A DNA stretch of 64,000 bases from Trichoplax sp. H2. Lineage: Eukaryota > Placozoa > Uniplacotomia > Trichoplacea. Positions 37,860 to 50,600 of the stretch are shown in pieces; the first letter of the stretch is position 1; the number at the start of each line of letters is the position of its first letter. The position numbers and the translations under genes are program-made. The notes beneath the pieces are model-generated. The model ran no database searches. It was not told where the DNA came from and saw only the letters and a program-made list of their open reading frames with translations. Location: positions 124,001-188,000 of the forward strand of contig NOWV01000066.1 in assembly GCA_003344405.1 (NCBI GenBank), given 5' to 3'.

Positions 37860-38640
37860 TAGGTAAAGTTACAATCTGATCTTTCAGTAATGGCTTTTTG
37901 TGAATCCTTTCCCTCTTTAGATTCTCAGCTATCCAAATCATCAAGATCACAAATAGAAAAATAAGCTGCCTTGGACAGATCACACTTGTAATAAAGTTGT
38001 TACCATTCCATTAAAATTGGATATCATCTCTAACCTTGTAAATTATACTCGTAAACAATTTGATAATCTTGACTTTCATAAACAAGAAGGTGATGTTTGG
38101 ATGGAATAAAAGTGATATCGGATTCACCATCATAAATGTTAATTTTTAATATCATGACTGGCTTGCCCATCATAAATAATGGCTATCTGCCGCTAAAAGA
38201 TTCTAGCAATATCACATCCTATGATAGCGACTGCTAATTTAGTAGCATCTCTTCGAGGTTCCAAAGCATCAATAACATGCTTAGCTTTGCATCGATGTTT
38301 ATGTTGTGCAGTCTTACTAATCACAGTATGTAATGCTTTAATAGAGCTTGTAACTGCTGATCCAACTGGTATAAGAGAACAGCATCTTCGTCTAAACTAA
38401 TTACAGTATAAAGTGCATCCGCTTTTTTACCAGATTTAGGATCAAATTTTTAGTTCTACTATTTGAAAGAATGTTTACAACTTGCATATAAATTGTTGGA
38501 TGAATGCAGTCAGGAATTGTTGAATTTTAGGACCATTAGGACTATCAAATTGCTCTGGCCGATTAGCCATAGCTTTCTTAACATTTGTTTGAATGGGATA
38601 GAATAGTGATGGTTATTGCCATATGGCACCAGTGGTTGTT
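37860..38640 (-). pseudogene. Decayed protein-coding relic of unknown family
   Basis: The minus strand carries consecutive protein-like stretches interrupted by stops and frame changes. In 5'-3' order they include VKKAMANRPEQFDSPNGPK, IKALHTVISKTAQHKHRCK, HVIDALEPRRDATKLAVAI, SDITFIPSKHHLLVYESQ, SKAAYFSICDLDD and a Lys/Glu-rich end. Flanking introns are not apparent, so it may be a processed pseudogene or a dead mobile-element ORF. No catalytic motif identifies the family, and no terminal repeats or poly(A) tail were noticed. Confidence 0.4.
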
Positions 38641-40018
38641 ATATGTCTTGAAGTTTTAGATTATTATTATTGCGTCAATATAATAATCCCACAATAACTA
38701 GGCGGGTAGTTCTGAAGTGTAGCAATTTTCTTTATGACTTATCTTTAACATCAAAAAGGTATATTAGCTATAGGACAATGATTCTAATAATAAATTAGTA
38801 TTTCCTTCTTCCAAAAGACTTACTCGGTATTAATTTGAATGTTTATTTTGCAATATTTAAAAATAATCAATCATGAGGTAGTTTGTACGCATTATGTTTT
38901 TAATGTTATGCCTTGAAGAAAGCTACAGCTGGTTAAATTATTTTTTTAAATAGAATATATTCTATTTTTTAATGCTATACCTTGAAGTAAGCGAAAACTG
39001 ACGTAATTATATTTGTTAGCATAGAATATCAGAGCATCCGTTTTATTATTTTTGTGAATAAAAAGTATGTAATTAAATCCTAATACAATAACATTTTACT
39101 ATTTTTTTACATAGTTCAAGAAACCTGTACATACAGAATTAGTAGCTATTATGTAGGTTAACACAAAATCTTTTAGCAGAAAGATAGAACCCTTATTGAG
39201 TGTTGTAATTCATATTAGTCTGAAGATAGTTATTGCAGATCATCGAATACTATAGTACGTTTATAGTTTACACCGTGAGTATGGAAGACTATAAACACCG
39301 GCACCCATTTCTAAGTACCTCTACGATGCAGCTTAATGTACTGTACCATTAATTAATAAGACCAACAGCTAATGGAGAGATATTACCTAATGCTAATTCT
39401 AGCCATAAAATAACGTTAGATTATTAACTTCTATGTATTGAGTTATTGATACACCTTTAAGGCTTGTATTGCGAAGAGACAAGTTTTCGAAAAGCATAGA
39501 TCTAATCAAAACCGGATGTAATTCTCTAAAAATAAATTATCAAGGTCTATATTGGTGAAGTAATCATTCTTTTATTTACTTCTGTCTCATTATTCCCGAA
39601 ATTGATGACTGTCTAAAAAATATAAGATATTCGACTGTAGTCATCGATTATTTTAACGATCGCAAATCAAAATACCGAAGACGACAAGTTCACGAGTGGT
39701 TACTTCTGTAATTTTCAGAAGTTTCAAGAATAACTATCCTATAATGGCAAAAGCTTTCCTTTATGAAGTTTCCATTGGATTTAGTTTTCTGGCTTATTCT
39801 TTGCCGGTTGATAAAACGAAGCAGAAAGAAGCATATTGTTACTTTGGTACAATAATCGCGTTGAATTAAAATAATAGCATCATCGATATATCTTAGTGCA
39901 TGAAAATTTTATTCCATTTATAATGCAATATATTCGCTTAATAAATATGACTACTGAGCTCATTGTTATAAACATGTGTTCATAATTTTTACTCTTCTTT
40001 CATCGTCAACTGCGATTG
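38641..40018. other. Intergenic, no gene seen
   Basis: AT-rich sequence between the relic and the LGR locus. No exon, RNA gene or clear repeat was recognised. A promoter for the LGR gene could lie at its right end. Confidence 0.35.
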
Positions 40019-41002
40019 AATGGTATATAAACCTGTTTATTACCTATATCCGTACAAATTTGCGTCTACATCTTTGTGTTACCAGATCAACATCTTTCAT
40101 AAAAAAAACAATTATTTAATTCTCCTAAAGCCAATTAAGAATATTCTTTCCAGTTTCATTAAGTCTTAGAAAAAAAAATGTATAGTTTGGTAAACTTTTA
40201 TTACCTTAATTCTATCATAAAGTTAGCATGACTATATAAAAGCAATAACTGTTATAATTACACTATGAATTATTTTGGTAACTCCTACTCAAGTAATTAC
40301 TAACACCATATTGGCGGTATTTTTTAATAATAGCATGTTGCACATTAAATTTTCGATATTTAACACAACAGAAATGTTGATATTACCCTTATCAATAAAT
40401 ATTCAATAAATGCTATCAATGACTCATCTAATGACGATATTTTAAGCTACTTTCTTAAGAAATAATAAATGTCTTCAATTTACAAAATACAATGGCCATT
40501 TGACATATAGAAGCTAGGAAGTCTGGTGAAAGAAAGAGTCCATAATAAAATATCATCCATCACTTGACAATGTTCTAATTAAATAACTTGAAAATTATGG
40601 ATAGTATACTAATATAGGATTGAAAATGATATTGTAGTCCAAAGTAACGTGTAGAATCTAAAATATAAGTGAAGAATATATTAATTCATCAAAAATTTTT
40701 ATTTAATTTTAGGACAGCTTGCTGGCTAATTTTCATATCTAGAGTTTGTCTATGAATAACAATTACAATTGTACAAATGCATGTAAATAATAATCCTGGA
40801 CTAATTATAATTATCTAACTTATGTATATGTATTATATAAAAATATTTGCTTACTCACTCATAATGTACATAAAAATTTAATTTGATTTTTAAATTGAAT
40901 ATATAATCAAGTGCAACTATTTCAAAGAATTAGTATCAGGTTTTCATTTCATTATCAATCTGTTAATTTGCGCGTTAGGAATCAAACAACATTTCATTTA
41001 TC

Positions 41003-41330
41003 ATGCAACTAAGTATGAAAAAATGGATAGTTTTCGTAATTTTTGCCTTTCAGCTACTATTTCAAGGTAATAGCAAACTACGTTTGTCCTTTACTAAATT
41101 ATATTTAGCAATAAAATTTATTTCCTCTAAACTTTAGCACAATTTCTCCTTGAATTATTAACATTACATCATATTCATATGAATTCAGTTAATGTAATAG
41201 ACAAATATACTATTTATTTTTCCAGTTGTCAATGCTTTATACTGTGATAATTCAAATCAGCAGATTCCAGTGGGCCATTTCTGCGATTGTACTGTCCATT
41301 GCCGTAATGGAGCTGATGAAGAATCCTGTA
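41003..41330 (+). CDS. First copy of LGR exons 1-2 (signal peptide and LDLa)
   Basis: Exon 41003-41066 encodes a signal peptide (MKKWIVFVIFAFQLLFQ). Exon 41226-41330 encodes an LDLa-like module with NALYCDNSNQQIPVGHFCDC and NGADEESC. The encoded protein is identical to the copy at 41682-42009. It runs into the 20-N gap after the second exon, so it has no downstream exons of its own. Probably an allelic duplicate created by assembly. Confidence 0.6.
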
Positions 41331-41356
41331 GTAAGTATAATTCAGTAATCAAATTT

Positions 41357-41376
41357 NNNNNNNNNNNNNNNNNNNN
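41357..41376. other. Assembly gap (20 N)
   Basis: Twenty ambiguous bases of round-number length, with near-identical sequence on both sides, indicate a scaffold join rather than real missing sequence of known size. Confidence 0.98.
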
Positions 41377-41681
41377 AATGGTATATAAACCTGTTTATTA
41401 CCTATATCCGTACAAATTTGCGTCTACATCTTTGTGTTACCAGATCAACATCTTTCATAAAAAAAACAGTTATTTAATTCTCCTAAAGCCAATTAAGAAT
41501 ATTCTTTCCAGTTTCATTAAGTCTTAGAAAAAAAATGTATAGTTTGGTAAACTTTTATTACCTTAATTCTATCATAAAGTTAGCATGACTATATAAAAAC
41601 AATAACTGTTATAATTACACTTTCATTTCATTATCAATCTGTTAATTTGCGCGTTAGGAATCAAACAACATTTCATTTATC

Positions 41682-44600
41682 ATGCAACTAAGTATGAAAA
41701 AATGGATAGTTTTCGTAATTTTTGCCTTTCAGCTACTATTTCAAGGTAATAGCAAACTACGTTTGTCCTTTACTAAATTATATTTAGCAATAAAATTTAT
41801 TTCCTCTAAACTTTAGCACAATTTCTCCTTGAATTATTAACATTACATCATATTCATATGAATTCAGTTAATGTAATAGACAAATATACAATTTATTTTT
41901 CCAGTTGTCAATGCTTTATACTGTGATAATTCAAATCAGCAGATTCCAGTGGGCCATTTCTGCGATTGTACTGTCCATTGCCGTAATGGAGCTGATGAAG
42001 AATCCTGTAGTAAGTATAATTCAGTAATCAAATTTTACAAAGATCTCAGTTAGTTTACTTATATCATACTACAGAATTTTAGATATTGAATAGTTAGCAG
42101 CAACGATATCACATAATCCAATAATGTACTTAAGAAATTTAAATTCGATTGTTGCATCAGTTTCAGCGTAAAATATTAAACTAATATTAAATATGACTAT
42201 AAAAAAGAATTTTACTAGCTTTATCTCGGAAAAGGTGTATTCCCAATTAACAGCATGGCAAAATATGCATCAGCAGTTCTATTAAAATGATGCTTTCGAG
42301 TTCTCTCTTTATAACGTTTTATTCGAATTGATATTTTTAAAGGCGAATTATATCATAAGTACATGAATATACCTTTAAATTTTCTATATTAATTCATAAA
42401 TGATCACAGCCGCGCAAGATAACAACTCAATTTTATGTTAAGCAATCATACTGACATATACACTATTTAACACATTGCATAAATTCAAAATTAGATTAGA
42501 TATATTAGTGTACATTTCTAACTAGCTCGGTTTAGAGACGAACCTAAAAGAGTAAATTTTATTATTAATTGCATAGATTCTTCAAAATTTTCACAGCAGG
42601 CTTGTTAGAAATCTCAATATTATTTCGAAATAATGAAAAATTTGTTTTTTAGGGGAAAAGGCAATATACAAATTTGAACTATTATTACGTAATACTGCAT
42701 TATTATCATGATTGACGGGTACAGGGAAATTGCTACATATTATTCAAGATAGCCAATTTATCGCTTCTAGTATCATGTCGACAGGGTCAAAATAATTACT
42801 TCCATTGCTAACAAATAAACGCTAAGAACTTTAATGTTTTCAGTTTTGTTATTTCCCGGTATTTTGGGAGTTATTTCGATAAATAAAAGTATATCGTGAA
42901 TTCATGATATAGCAAAATCAATTATCTTGTGCATGATAATTAGCTTAGCTAGAATTACATTTTATTAATTATTAATTGAGATAAAGCCATTAATCCTAAC
43001 TAATCCTTTATTATGTACTTTTTTAAAAATCAACTTGTCTGTAAGCCAATATTCTACTGGCATATTATTAGAAAGGACTGTATTAGCTAAGACAGAGTTA
43101 ACATATATACATGAGTAACTTTAATTACTCTAATAGTGTTACTAATTCTATGCAAATATCTGATTTATCAACAACTTCAGTCCCATTGGACATTTCAGTG
43201 GTCAATAGAAGCATGCCAAATTGCATCAAGACCAACTGTACCTCTAATTATGTTATTGAATATAGAAGCGGTTTGTTTGAAACTTGAAGATAACAAAATG
43301 TATCTGTATATGTTGGTGAAGATTTAAAATGGAATTGCTTTTAATCTTACGTACAGAATGTAAGACGCTATCTTGTGCAAACTGGAAAAATCCTCAATCC
43401 ACACCTTCAACTTCAAATAAATAACAATGCGGTAAGTTTATTTTACCAGTGATAATTATACAACCTCTCAACTTAAGTTTGTTTCTTCTGCTCTTATGGT
43501 GAGGAAAAAGTAAAGTATAATGGAATTTGTTTGCTACCTTCTTGTATAGCTCTGTCTAATATCTTCTAGAACTGTATTACATTTATGAGTTATAAACCCT
43601 CGGACATAATCTCCATAATCTTTACAAACTCTAATAGTTCGATTGCTAAGCATATTCTTAAGTCTCCATATTCAACTTATATATGAGCTAAGAATTCAGT
43701 CAAATATTACTGTCATTATACCATAGAGATCAATGGCTGATTAAGCCGGAGGCTTAAGGTTATCTTATTGTTTTACGGCTTGCTATCAAAACTATTTCAG
43801 TAGGTGAATTATTATACAACAAGTTCATGGAGTAGCTTGATATCAGTTTTCTTATATCAGCATTGATCACCACAACGAATGGAATAGTGTAGTGAAATTA
43901 CATTAGCTAATTACAAGCCCTACCAATGATGAGAGAATATACATTTCTACGCTTGAAATTCTCGTTTTTTTCTCATTTTTCTCATTCGTGGAGGTAACTT
44001 GTGTTGCCATCTATGACTATGGATCTAATATTAGAATAATGCTCTATACAGCTATACCACTAATTAATCATCAGAGCCATGCTTGTAATCTACGATACTA
44101 CTTTTGATTAATTGATATTTTCTCTTTATATATATATATATATACGTAACATGCTGTTAAGAAAAAATAAATATGCCATGTATGGAGAAATGCGATTGTA
44201 GTCCTACACAAATGGAATGTTATCAAAAGCAATTACATCATATTTTACAGGGAATGATTTGGCCCTATCCGTCGATGTAAGCTTGTAACAAATATGATAG
44301 CAATTAGTAAAGAATATTTATCATTGTCAACCTGGTCGTCACAATTATTCAGCTTTATCAGATATTCTGTATTCAAAGCCAAAAATTAATTTCTGTTCTT
44401 TATATGTATGTTTACAGTATATACGATAGTCTAATGCAATATTAGACATTTACAGCATCTATGTTTATTGCTAAAATTTAGATACGACTAAATATCAATT
44501 CAAAAAAATCATGTCATATATTTGACATGATAAGATTCAAACGATGCTCAGGCTAATGTCCTCAAAATTATTTCATTTATGGCATATTTTTACAGAGTTT

Positions 44601-47600
44601 TAGCAAGTAATATATTTATGACCTTTCCAATCGATACTACACTCAATCAGCCATGGATTTTTTCATTGTAGGTTCATATTTTTTGTAATAATGATCGAGT
44701 TTAACTCTGATACAACGGCATAATGAGATGATTATCGAATCGCATTGTAGCACCATAATTACAATTGTACCTATCCAGCGGCATAGCCAGGACGTTACCT
44801 TTATAGTATTAATATTATACTGATATTAATATTATACTGATATAATGTTGCATATGTTAAAACACAGCAATATTTAGACCATAAAAACATTGAAAAAGAG
44901 ACTGTAATCTCACTTAAATGTATGCTACGGTACAAGCTTTTATTCTAATAGATCAACTATAAATCATATAAGAAAAATATACCCTGTGGCGACTTTGAGC
45001 TACTGTAGCTACAATTGCTGAGTACAATAATTCCACTCCTATAGTAAATATCTTGTTTCAAGCTCTATCAGAAAAAAATATAATTTCTTTGTGGTCAGTC
45101 CATTATCATATATGAAATGATTTTATGATGAGATGAACGCAATAATTGTAATAATTCATCTTCAGGAATGCTATGTAAATGTTACAACCTCATTTGCAGT
45201 AAAGATATGTAAAAAACTTTAGTATAGATAGATATAAAAATTAGACTAATTCCCCAATATCTACAGTCTTTGTGTGGACGATACATAATTACTCGATTTA
45301 TTGGCTGTACTCCACAGACAGCTAATGAATGACTACACCTTTTCTTCAAGTTACGAATCCTGCACTCTTCTTAGGCAATTACTACTTTTATTTTATAACC
45401 ATATGCGCTTCAATAGATTTCTGCAGTGAGTTCTAATGTTGATTTGCACGAATGTAAGCGAGCACATGTTACTGTAGTGATGCACCCGTATTTCGTTATA
45501 AGGATAGCTATATTTGATATGGTTAGGTTACTCTGAAAGTATATAATCGTGAAGCTAATATTAGATGATTGCTATCTACTATATTAGAAATTGTTGATGA
45601 CTAATATTAGCCAGTTGACTAATTATGGTACAAGATTTGTGTGGCTAGAACTCTGTGGTTATTAAGATGCTCTTCGGAGAAAGGGGCTTGCACGGAAGTG
45701 ATGCTAAGTCATATTGATACTGATACTAATAGCGTAATAGAGCTCGAAATACTTTAGATTTTAGATTAGATTCATGTAGTAGTTAATTATTACTCTACCA
45801 TTCCTAAAACCTTGTAATAAAAGCCTTTTAGAAAATACCATTTGACTAAGATAATTATTATGAGACCCATTTATTACAGTTACGTGAACTCATATTTACA
45901 ATTATTAAATAGATATGAGCATGTCGAAATTCTGGAACTTAAAGGTTAAAACGTTTATTCTCCGTTTATATACGGTTCGATTGTTAGAGCCTAGTGCGCC
46001 TTTCAATCTACAATAAATTAAATTGCAATAATTTGTATATTATATCACGATTTTACTATCAAAGCATTAACTACAAATCCTGCAAAATTAAACATCAAAC
46101 ATAGCATATGACCTCATCTAGATTATTCTAAGTCATTGATTAATCCCTAATCAATAATTAGTTGTCGGTAACACAGTAATTTAGCAATAAAATAATGCTC
46201 TTGTCGACTTCATTGATTTTAGATTTTTATAGCTATTACGTTTATGGACATTTAGCGACAATATGATCAGTAGTAATTCAATTTAATTGATGCTCAGAAT
46301 ATTTTCACCTATTTATTCTATATTTTATCCAAAATTTGTAATAATATCTAGAGATATATCTACAAATCAATTAACAAATACTAATTTGCCGTCTACTAAG
46401 CTGAAAAATATTCCTAATCTACTCGCTTTGTAAGTAATAGTCGTAAATCTAAGATATATTCGTACAAAATTCTAAATTTAATATCAAAAAATAAATAAAA
46501 ATATTGAAATAAATCTAATATAGGGATATGAGGCACAATCTATTGACCAATATACAGAATAACATGTTCAGAAATTTTAAAATGTTGCAAATATTGTAAG
46601 TTATTGCCTACAAGAAAATTTATCGAAATAGTTCTATTTTAACTTTATTTCAAATCTATATGGCTGCTAATTTTAAATTAATTACATAGTACTGCAAGTT
46701 AATGATAAATTAAATCGTTACTATTCATATGTTCTAAGCAGATTGCTGAATGGGAACAAGATAATTATGATTAGCGAAAGTGGATTTAATGAATTGAATA
46801 ATCTAAAGATATTGTAAGTATTTTGTTAACGGTAACATGCACCAATTTCATTAGATTAAATTTTTACGAGATACAGCAGCTAAAATTCGATTAAATAAAT
46901 TCAACACATCATAACTATAGGAATATAAGAAATAATCCAATCACACAGCTCTCCAGCAAAATCTTCTCACCGCTACCAAAACTAACAAATTTGTATGATA
47001 ATGCTCTTTGTAGTCTATAATTGAGCATCCATTGACTATAAATGTCCAGTTTCATCATATATAAAGTGAACATGAACTTAAACAAAATTACTGATCAATT
47101 ACATTAATATTTCGCGCGATAATTTTGGTAAAGAATCATGATTATTTTCTTTATATCCTTTTACTTGTAACGTTTTGCTATCGTAAGAATATGGGCAAAT
47201 ATTTCTGAATTCTAATGATGTAATGAAACATTACCATAATTTCTAATCAGAAATTTGGAAATGACCCTAATCCAATCATTAGATGCTGACATTTTTCGCT
47301 ACGTTCCTGACTTATCGATCTTGTAAGTGCTTCGGTCTGAATGAAGATATATAGGTGCTAGCTTATTTTGAAATCCTAATTTTAAAGTCAATGAAGTAAT
47401 TCCTAAGACGGATTGCTATTAGTGTATAAAAATAGCTCATAAACTGTAGATAATCAAAGCTATCAAGTACACTTAATGATTGACTATTTTTGCTATATGT
47501 TTGTTTTGAAAACAAGAACACTGGGAAAATCTCACCTTCTTGAGATAAAAACTGGCACTTTCGAAAATCTGAGAAAATTAAAATTCTTGTACGCTTTATC

Positions 47601-50600
47601 TAGGAGCTTTGTAAATTATTCCTGCAATATATCAGATTTATCAATCAAAGAATTTCAGAAATCGTATTACTATTACCGCTAGTAGTTTAATATCCTGTAT
47701 GTAGTACTTTTAGTAATAAACTTACAGTAGATCAGATACCGTACTGAATAAAACTTATTAAGGAAACCATTCTAGAATTAATCGATTTTATTCACATCGT
47801 ATATGAATTTTTAGATCTTTAGAATCGAACAAGATCCGGTCACTAACCAAAGATTCGTTCCGTGGATTACAGAGCCTCTCCATACTGTACGCATACTTAA
47901 TGCTAAAAATAGGTCAATTACCAGTAGACAGTGATCGACAGAGCATCAACCAAGCAATTTCAAATTGCAAATATGTTCTTACAGACATAGCGATCCTCCA
48001 TAAAGTTATATTATCTATATAATTACTATACTGTAAATAGAGATTTACGACATATAGAAATGAATATACTTTTCTTTCTTGATATAGTATACTTTAGTTT
48101 ATATAATATCATACCCATAAACTGTATACCCTATACAATTGACGATTTTCATTCATAGAAGGCCACTGTTAATACACTTCTCTATCTAGACTTCCCTGTG
48201 ACCCCATGTTACCATATAAAGTGATATTAATCAAGTAAATAACAATGACGTGAAAATTTGGATAAACGAATTTTTTATGCTATTAATCACAGGATCATTA
48301 GAGGCAATCCAATAGAGAAAATAACAAAAGACTTCCTACAGGAAATGCCTATGATCAACTATGCGTAATAAATATATACAACTGTAATTTAAACTACCTT
48401 AACTTGAACCAATTTCTTGAAACTACTACCTACGAGCAATTGATAAATCAAATAGTATATGTTAAAATTTATTAGTAGATAAGATTAATATATGACAAAA
48501 TTTTTTAATTAGAAACATCGACAACATCGAGAATGAGCACTTTGAAATAGGATCTTTCCGTAAACTTAAACATCTTTTTCAACTGTTAGTATCATAATAC
48601 GTGAGTAAAAGGTTGTAGAAATATTTACAAATTTTGATAAAACCAGCATTTGGTTATGACAAGACAAGAAGGCGAAAATAGATTAAATTTCTTTTGACAC
48701 TTAATCCTATGATGACATTCCATTCTAAATTTTTCGAACTACCTATTTATTATTATGCCCATGTTAGAGATATATCGTTCGGTTTTATTCAACACTTACA
48801 ATGTGGAATCATGTCAGATCTGACTAGGATTCAGAAACTGTAAGTCCAGAGGTAGCAATAATGTGCGACGAAAGGCATAATTGCCAACAATCCGAATATG
48901 GTATCATTTTTATGCCAGCATTAACTAAAACATTAATATTTAACTATACAGGACAAATTCATAACTTTTAGATATTAAAATATTGCTCATCTACAGTAGC
49001 ACTCAGAATATTTACGATGTATTCATTTGATATCAGCAGTACAATTACTACATTTGCAATATTTAAATCTATTATGTTTAGATTCTCCATAAATGATGCT
49101 GTTGTTACTATACCAGTTCTATCACATTTTATGAGCTATTTTTCACTAATTGTCAATTGCTTAGATTTAGAACTTTATATTTATCATTTAATACGCATAT
49201 TAAAAATTATCACAAGATAGAAATTTACGATTTAAGATTATAGTATTAACAAGACTGAACAAATTACTGCAAAGCATTAAAATTATTATACAGCAATATA
49301 TAGATTCAATACGAATTATTCAGCGAAATATAAAGTGCAATAGATTACTATACTTCATATGATAATTTATAAAATCTCTAATAATATCTTGTGGCAAAGC
49401 TTGTTATTGCTTTTATGATATCATATATGGCCGAATTTAAATTATGTCTATGGCTATTAGAGTTTAGACTGAATTCATACGGCGATAACTTATGATAGGA
49501 GCCTCAAGCAAAGCAAGATTGATAACATTTGTAATGGAGCATTTGAAGAGCTACGGAGTTTGATAGTGTTGTAAGAAGAAATAATAATCTTTGATCATGT
49601 ATACTTGAAATGATTGAGTTCTTGTATAAACTTGCATTATATCGAATAAAATTAGTACAAGCATTTCTTATATATTCTCTATGTAGTTCAAAACGCCAGT
49701 ATTGAAACTAACATGTGATTATTATAAGAATGAAAGGCTACAGTAAAAATGAATAAAGTCATTTTCTTTTCATTTAAATGTTTCAGAGATCTATCCGAGA
49801 ATTTCTTGCGGAATATAACCAAAGGCATATTTAGAGGATTGTCTTCCCTAAGACTACTGTAAGATTTCATTACCATTATATTCGACATCTTATCACGGAG
49901 CTAATGCAGATCAATATTGTTTTAACAATTAGTTCAACTGTAATTAACACAGATTTACGCCGTGCATGTAAAATTTAGATCGTGAATCTGTGTGAATGTC
50001 TGTTCAAATTTGCCAGAGTTCTCTTTGCATGCTGTGCCTTATATTGCATAAAGTATTTAGCTACATAATATCCTAGTATAATGCAAGTACAAGTAAAGCT
50101 ATCAAAGTTACAGCTGAATGCTAATAAAAATTAACCCTATTAAATACACCATGCCATGATAGGGTGTGCTATTGCATTGTTATACACGTACTCCATATTT
50201 TTATTACAGCCTACAACTCTATATTAGATAGTTACATGTGATAAGTGTCATTTTCTGAGTCAATTATATTTTTATTCTTATAAATCGAATTAAATCTACG
50301 AAAACGAACAATTTCGATCCTTACTAAGATTGATACTGAAGATTTTAAATAATTTGTGATTATACAATCTTAAAATTTCATTAATTACGTAAAATACGTT
50401 AATCTTTTTTGCATTTTCTTAACATAAATTCATGTCAATCAAATCTATGCTTTTAAAAGTTTACTTGTATATTCTAGAATTTTAAGCAATAATGGAATTA
50501 GCCAATTATCTCAGGGATCATTTTCCGAGCTCCAGTCATTACGAACATTGTAAGGATTTGAATTATAAACAACGAAATTTTGCGTAAATCCACATATATA

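Larger units (their letters stand above)
40019..42035. repeat. Near-identical duplication flanking an assembly gap
   Basis: Segment A (40019-40263) recurs at 41377-41620. Segment B (40942-41356) recurs at 41621-42035. In the second copy A and B are directly joined; in the first they are separated by 678 bp (40264-40941). The copies differ by only a few bases (a shorter A-run, AAAGC/AAAAC, ATACTATTT/ATACAATTT). The break between them is exactly the 20-N gap. Two haplotypes placed end to end by the assembler, differing by a 678-bp indel, is the simplest explanation. A true recent tandem duplication is possible. Confidence 0.85.

Noticed and set aside
41270-41527. Plus frame running through the N gap
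   Set aside because: Artefact of reading across ambiguous bases; the real exon ends at 41330.
49017-49220. Plus frame in the LRR region considered as an extra LRR exon
   Set aside because: No LRR pattern and no 72-nt phase-2 boundaries with AG/GT.
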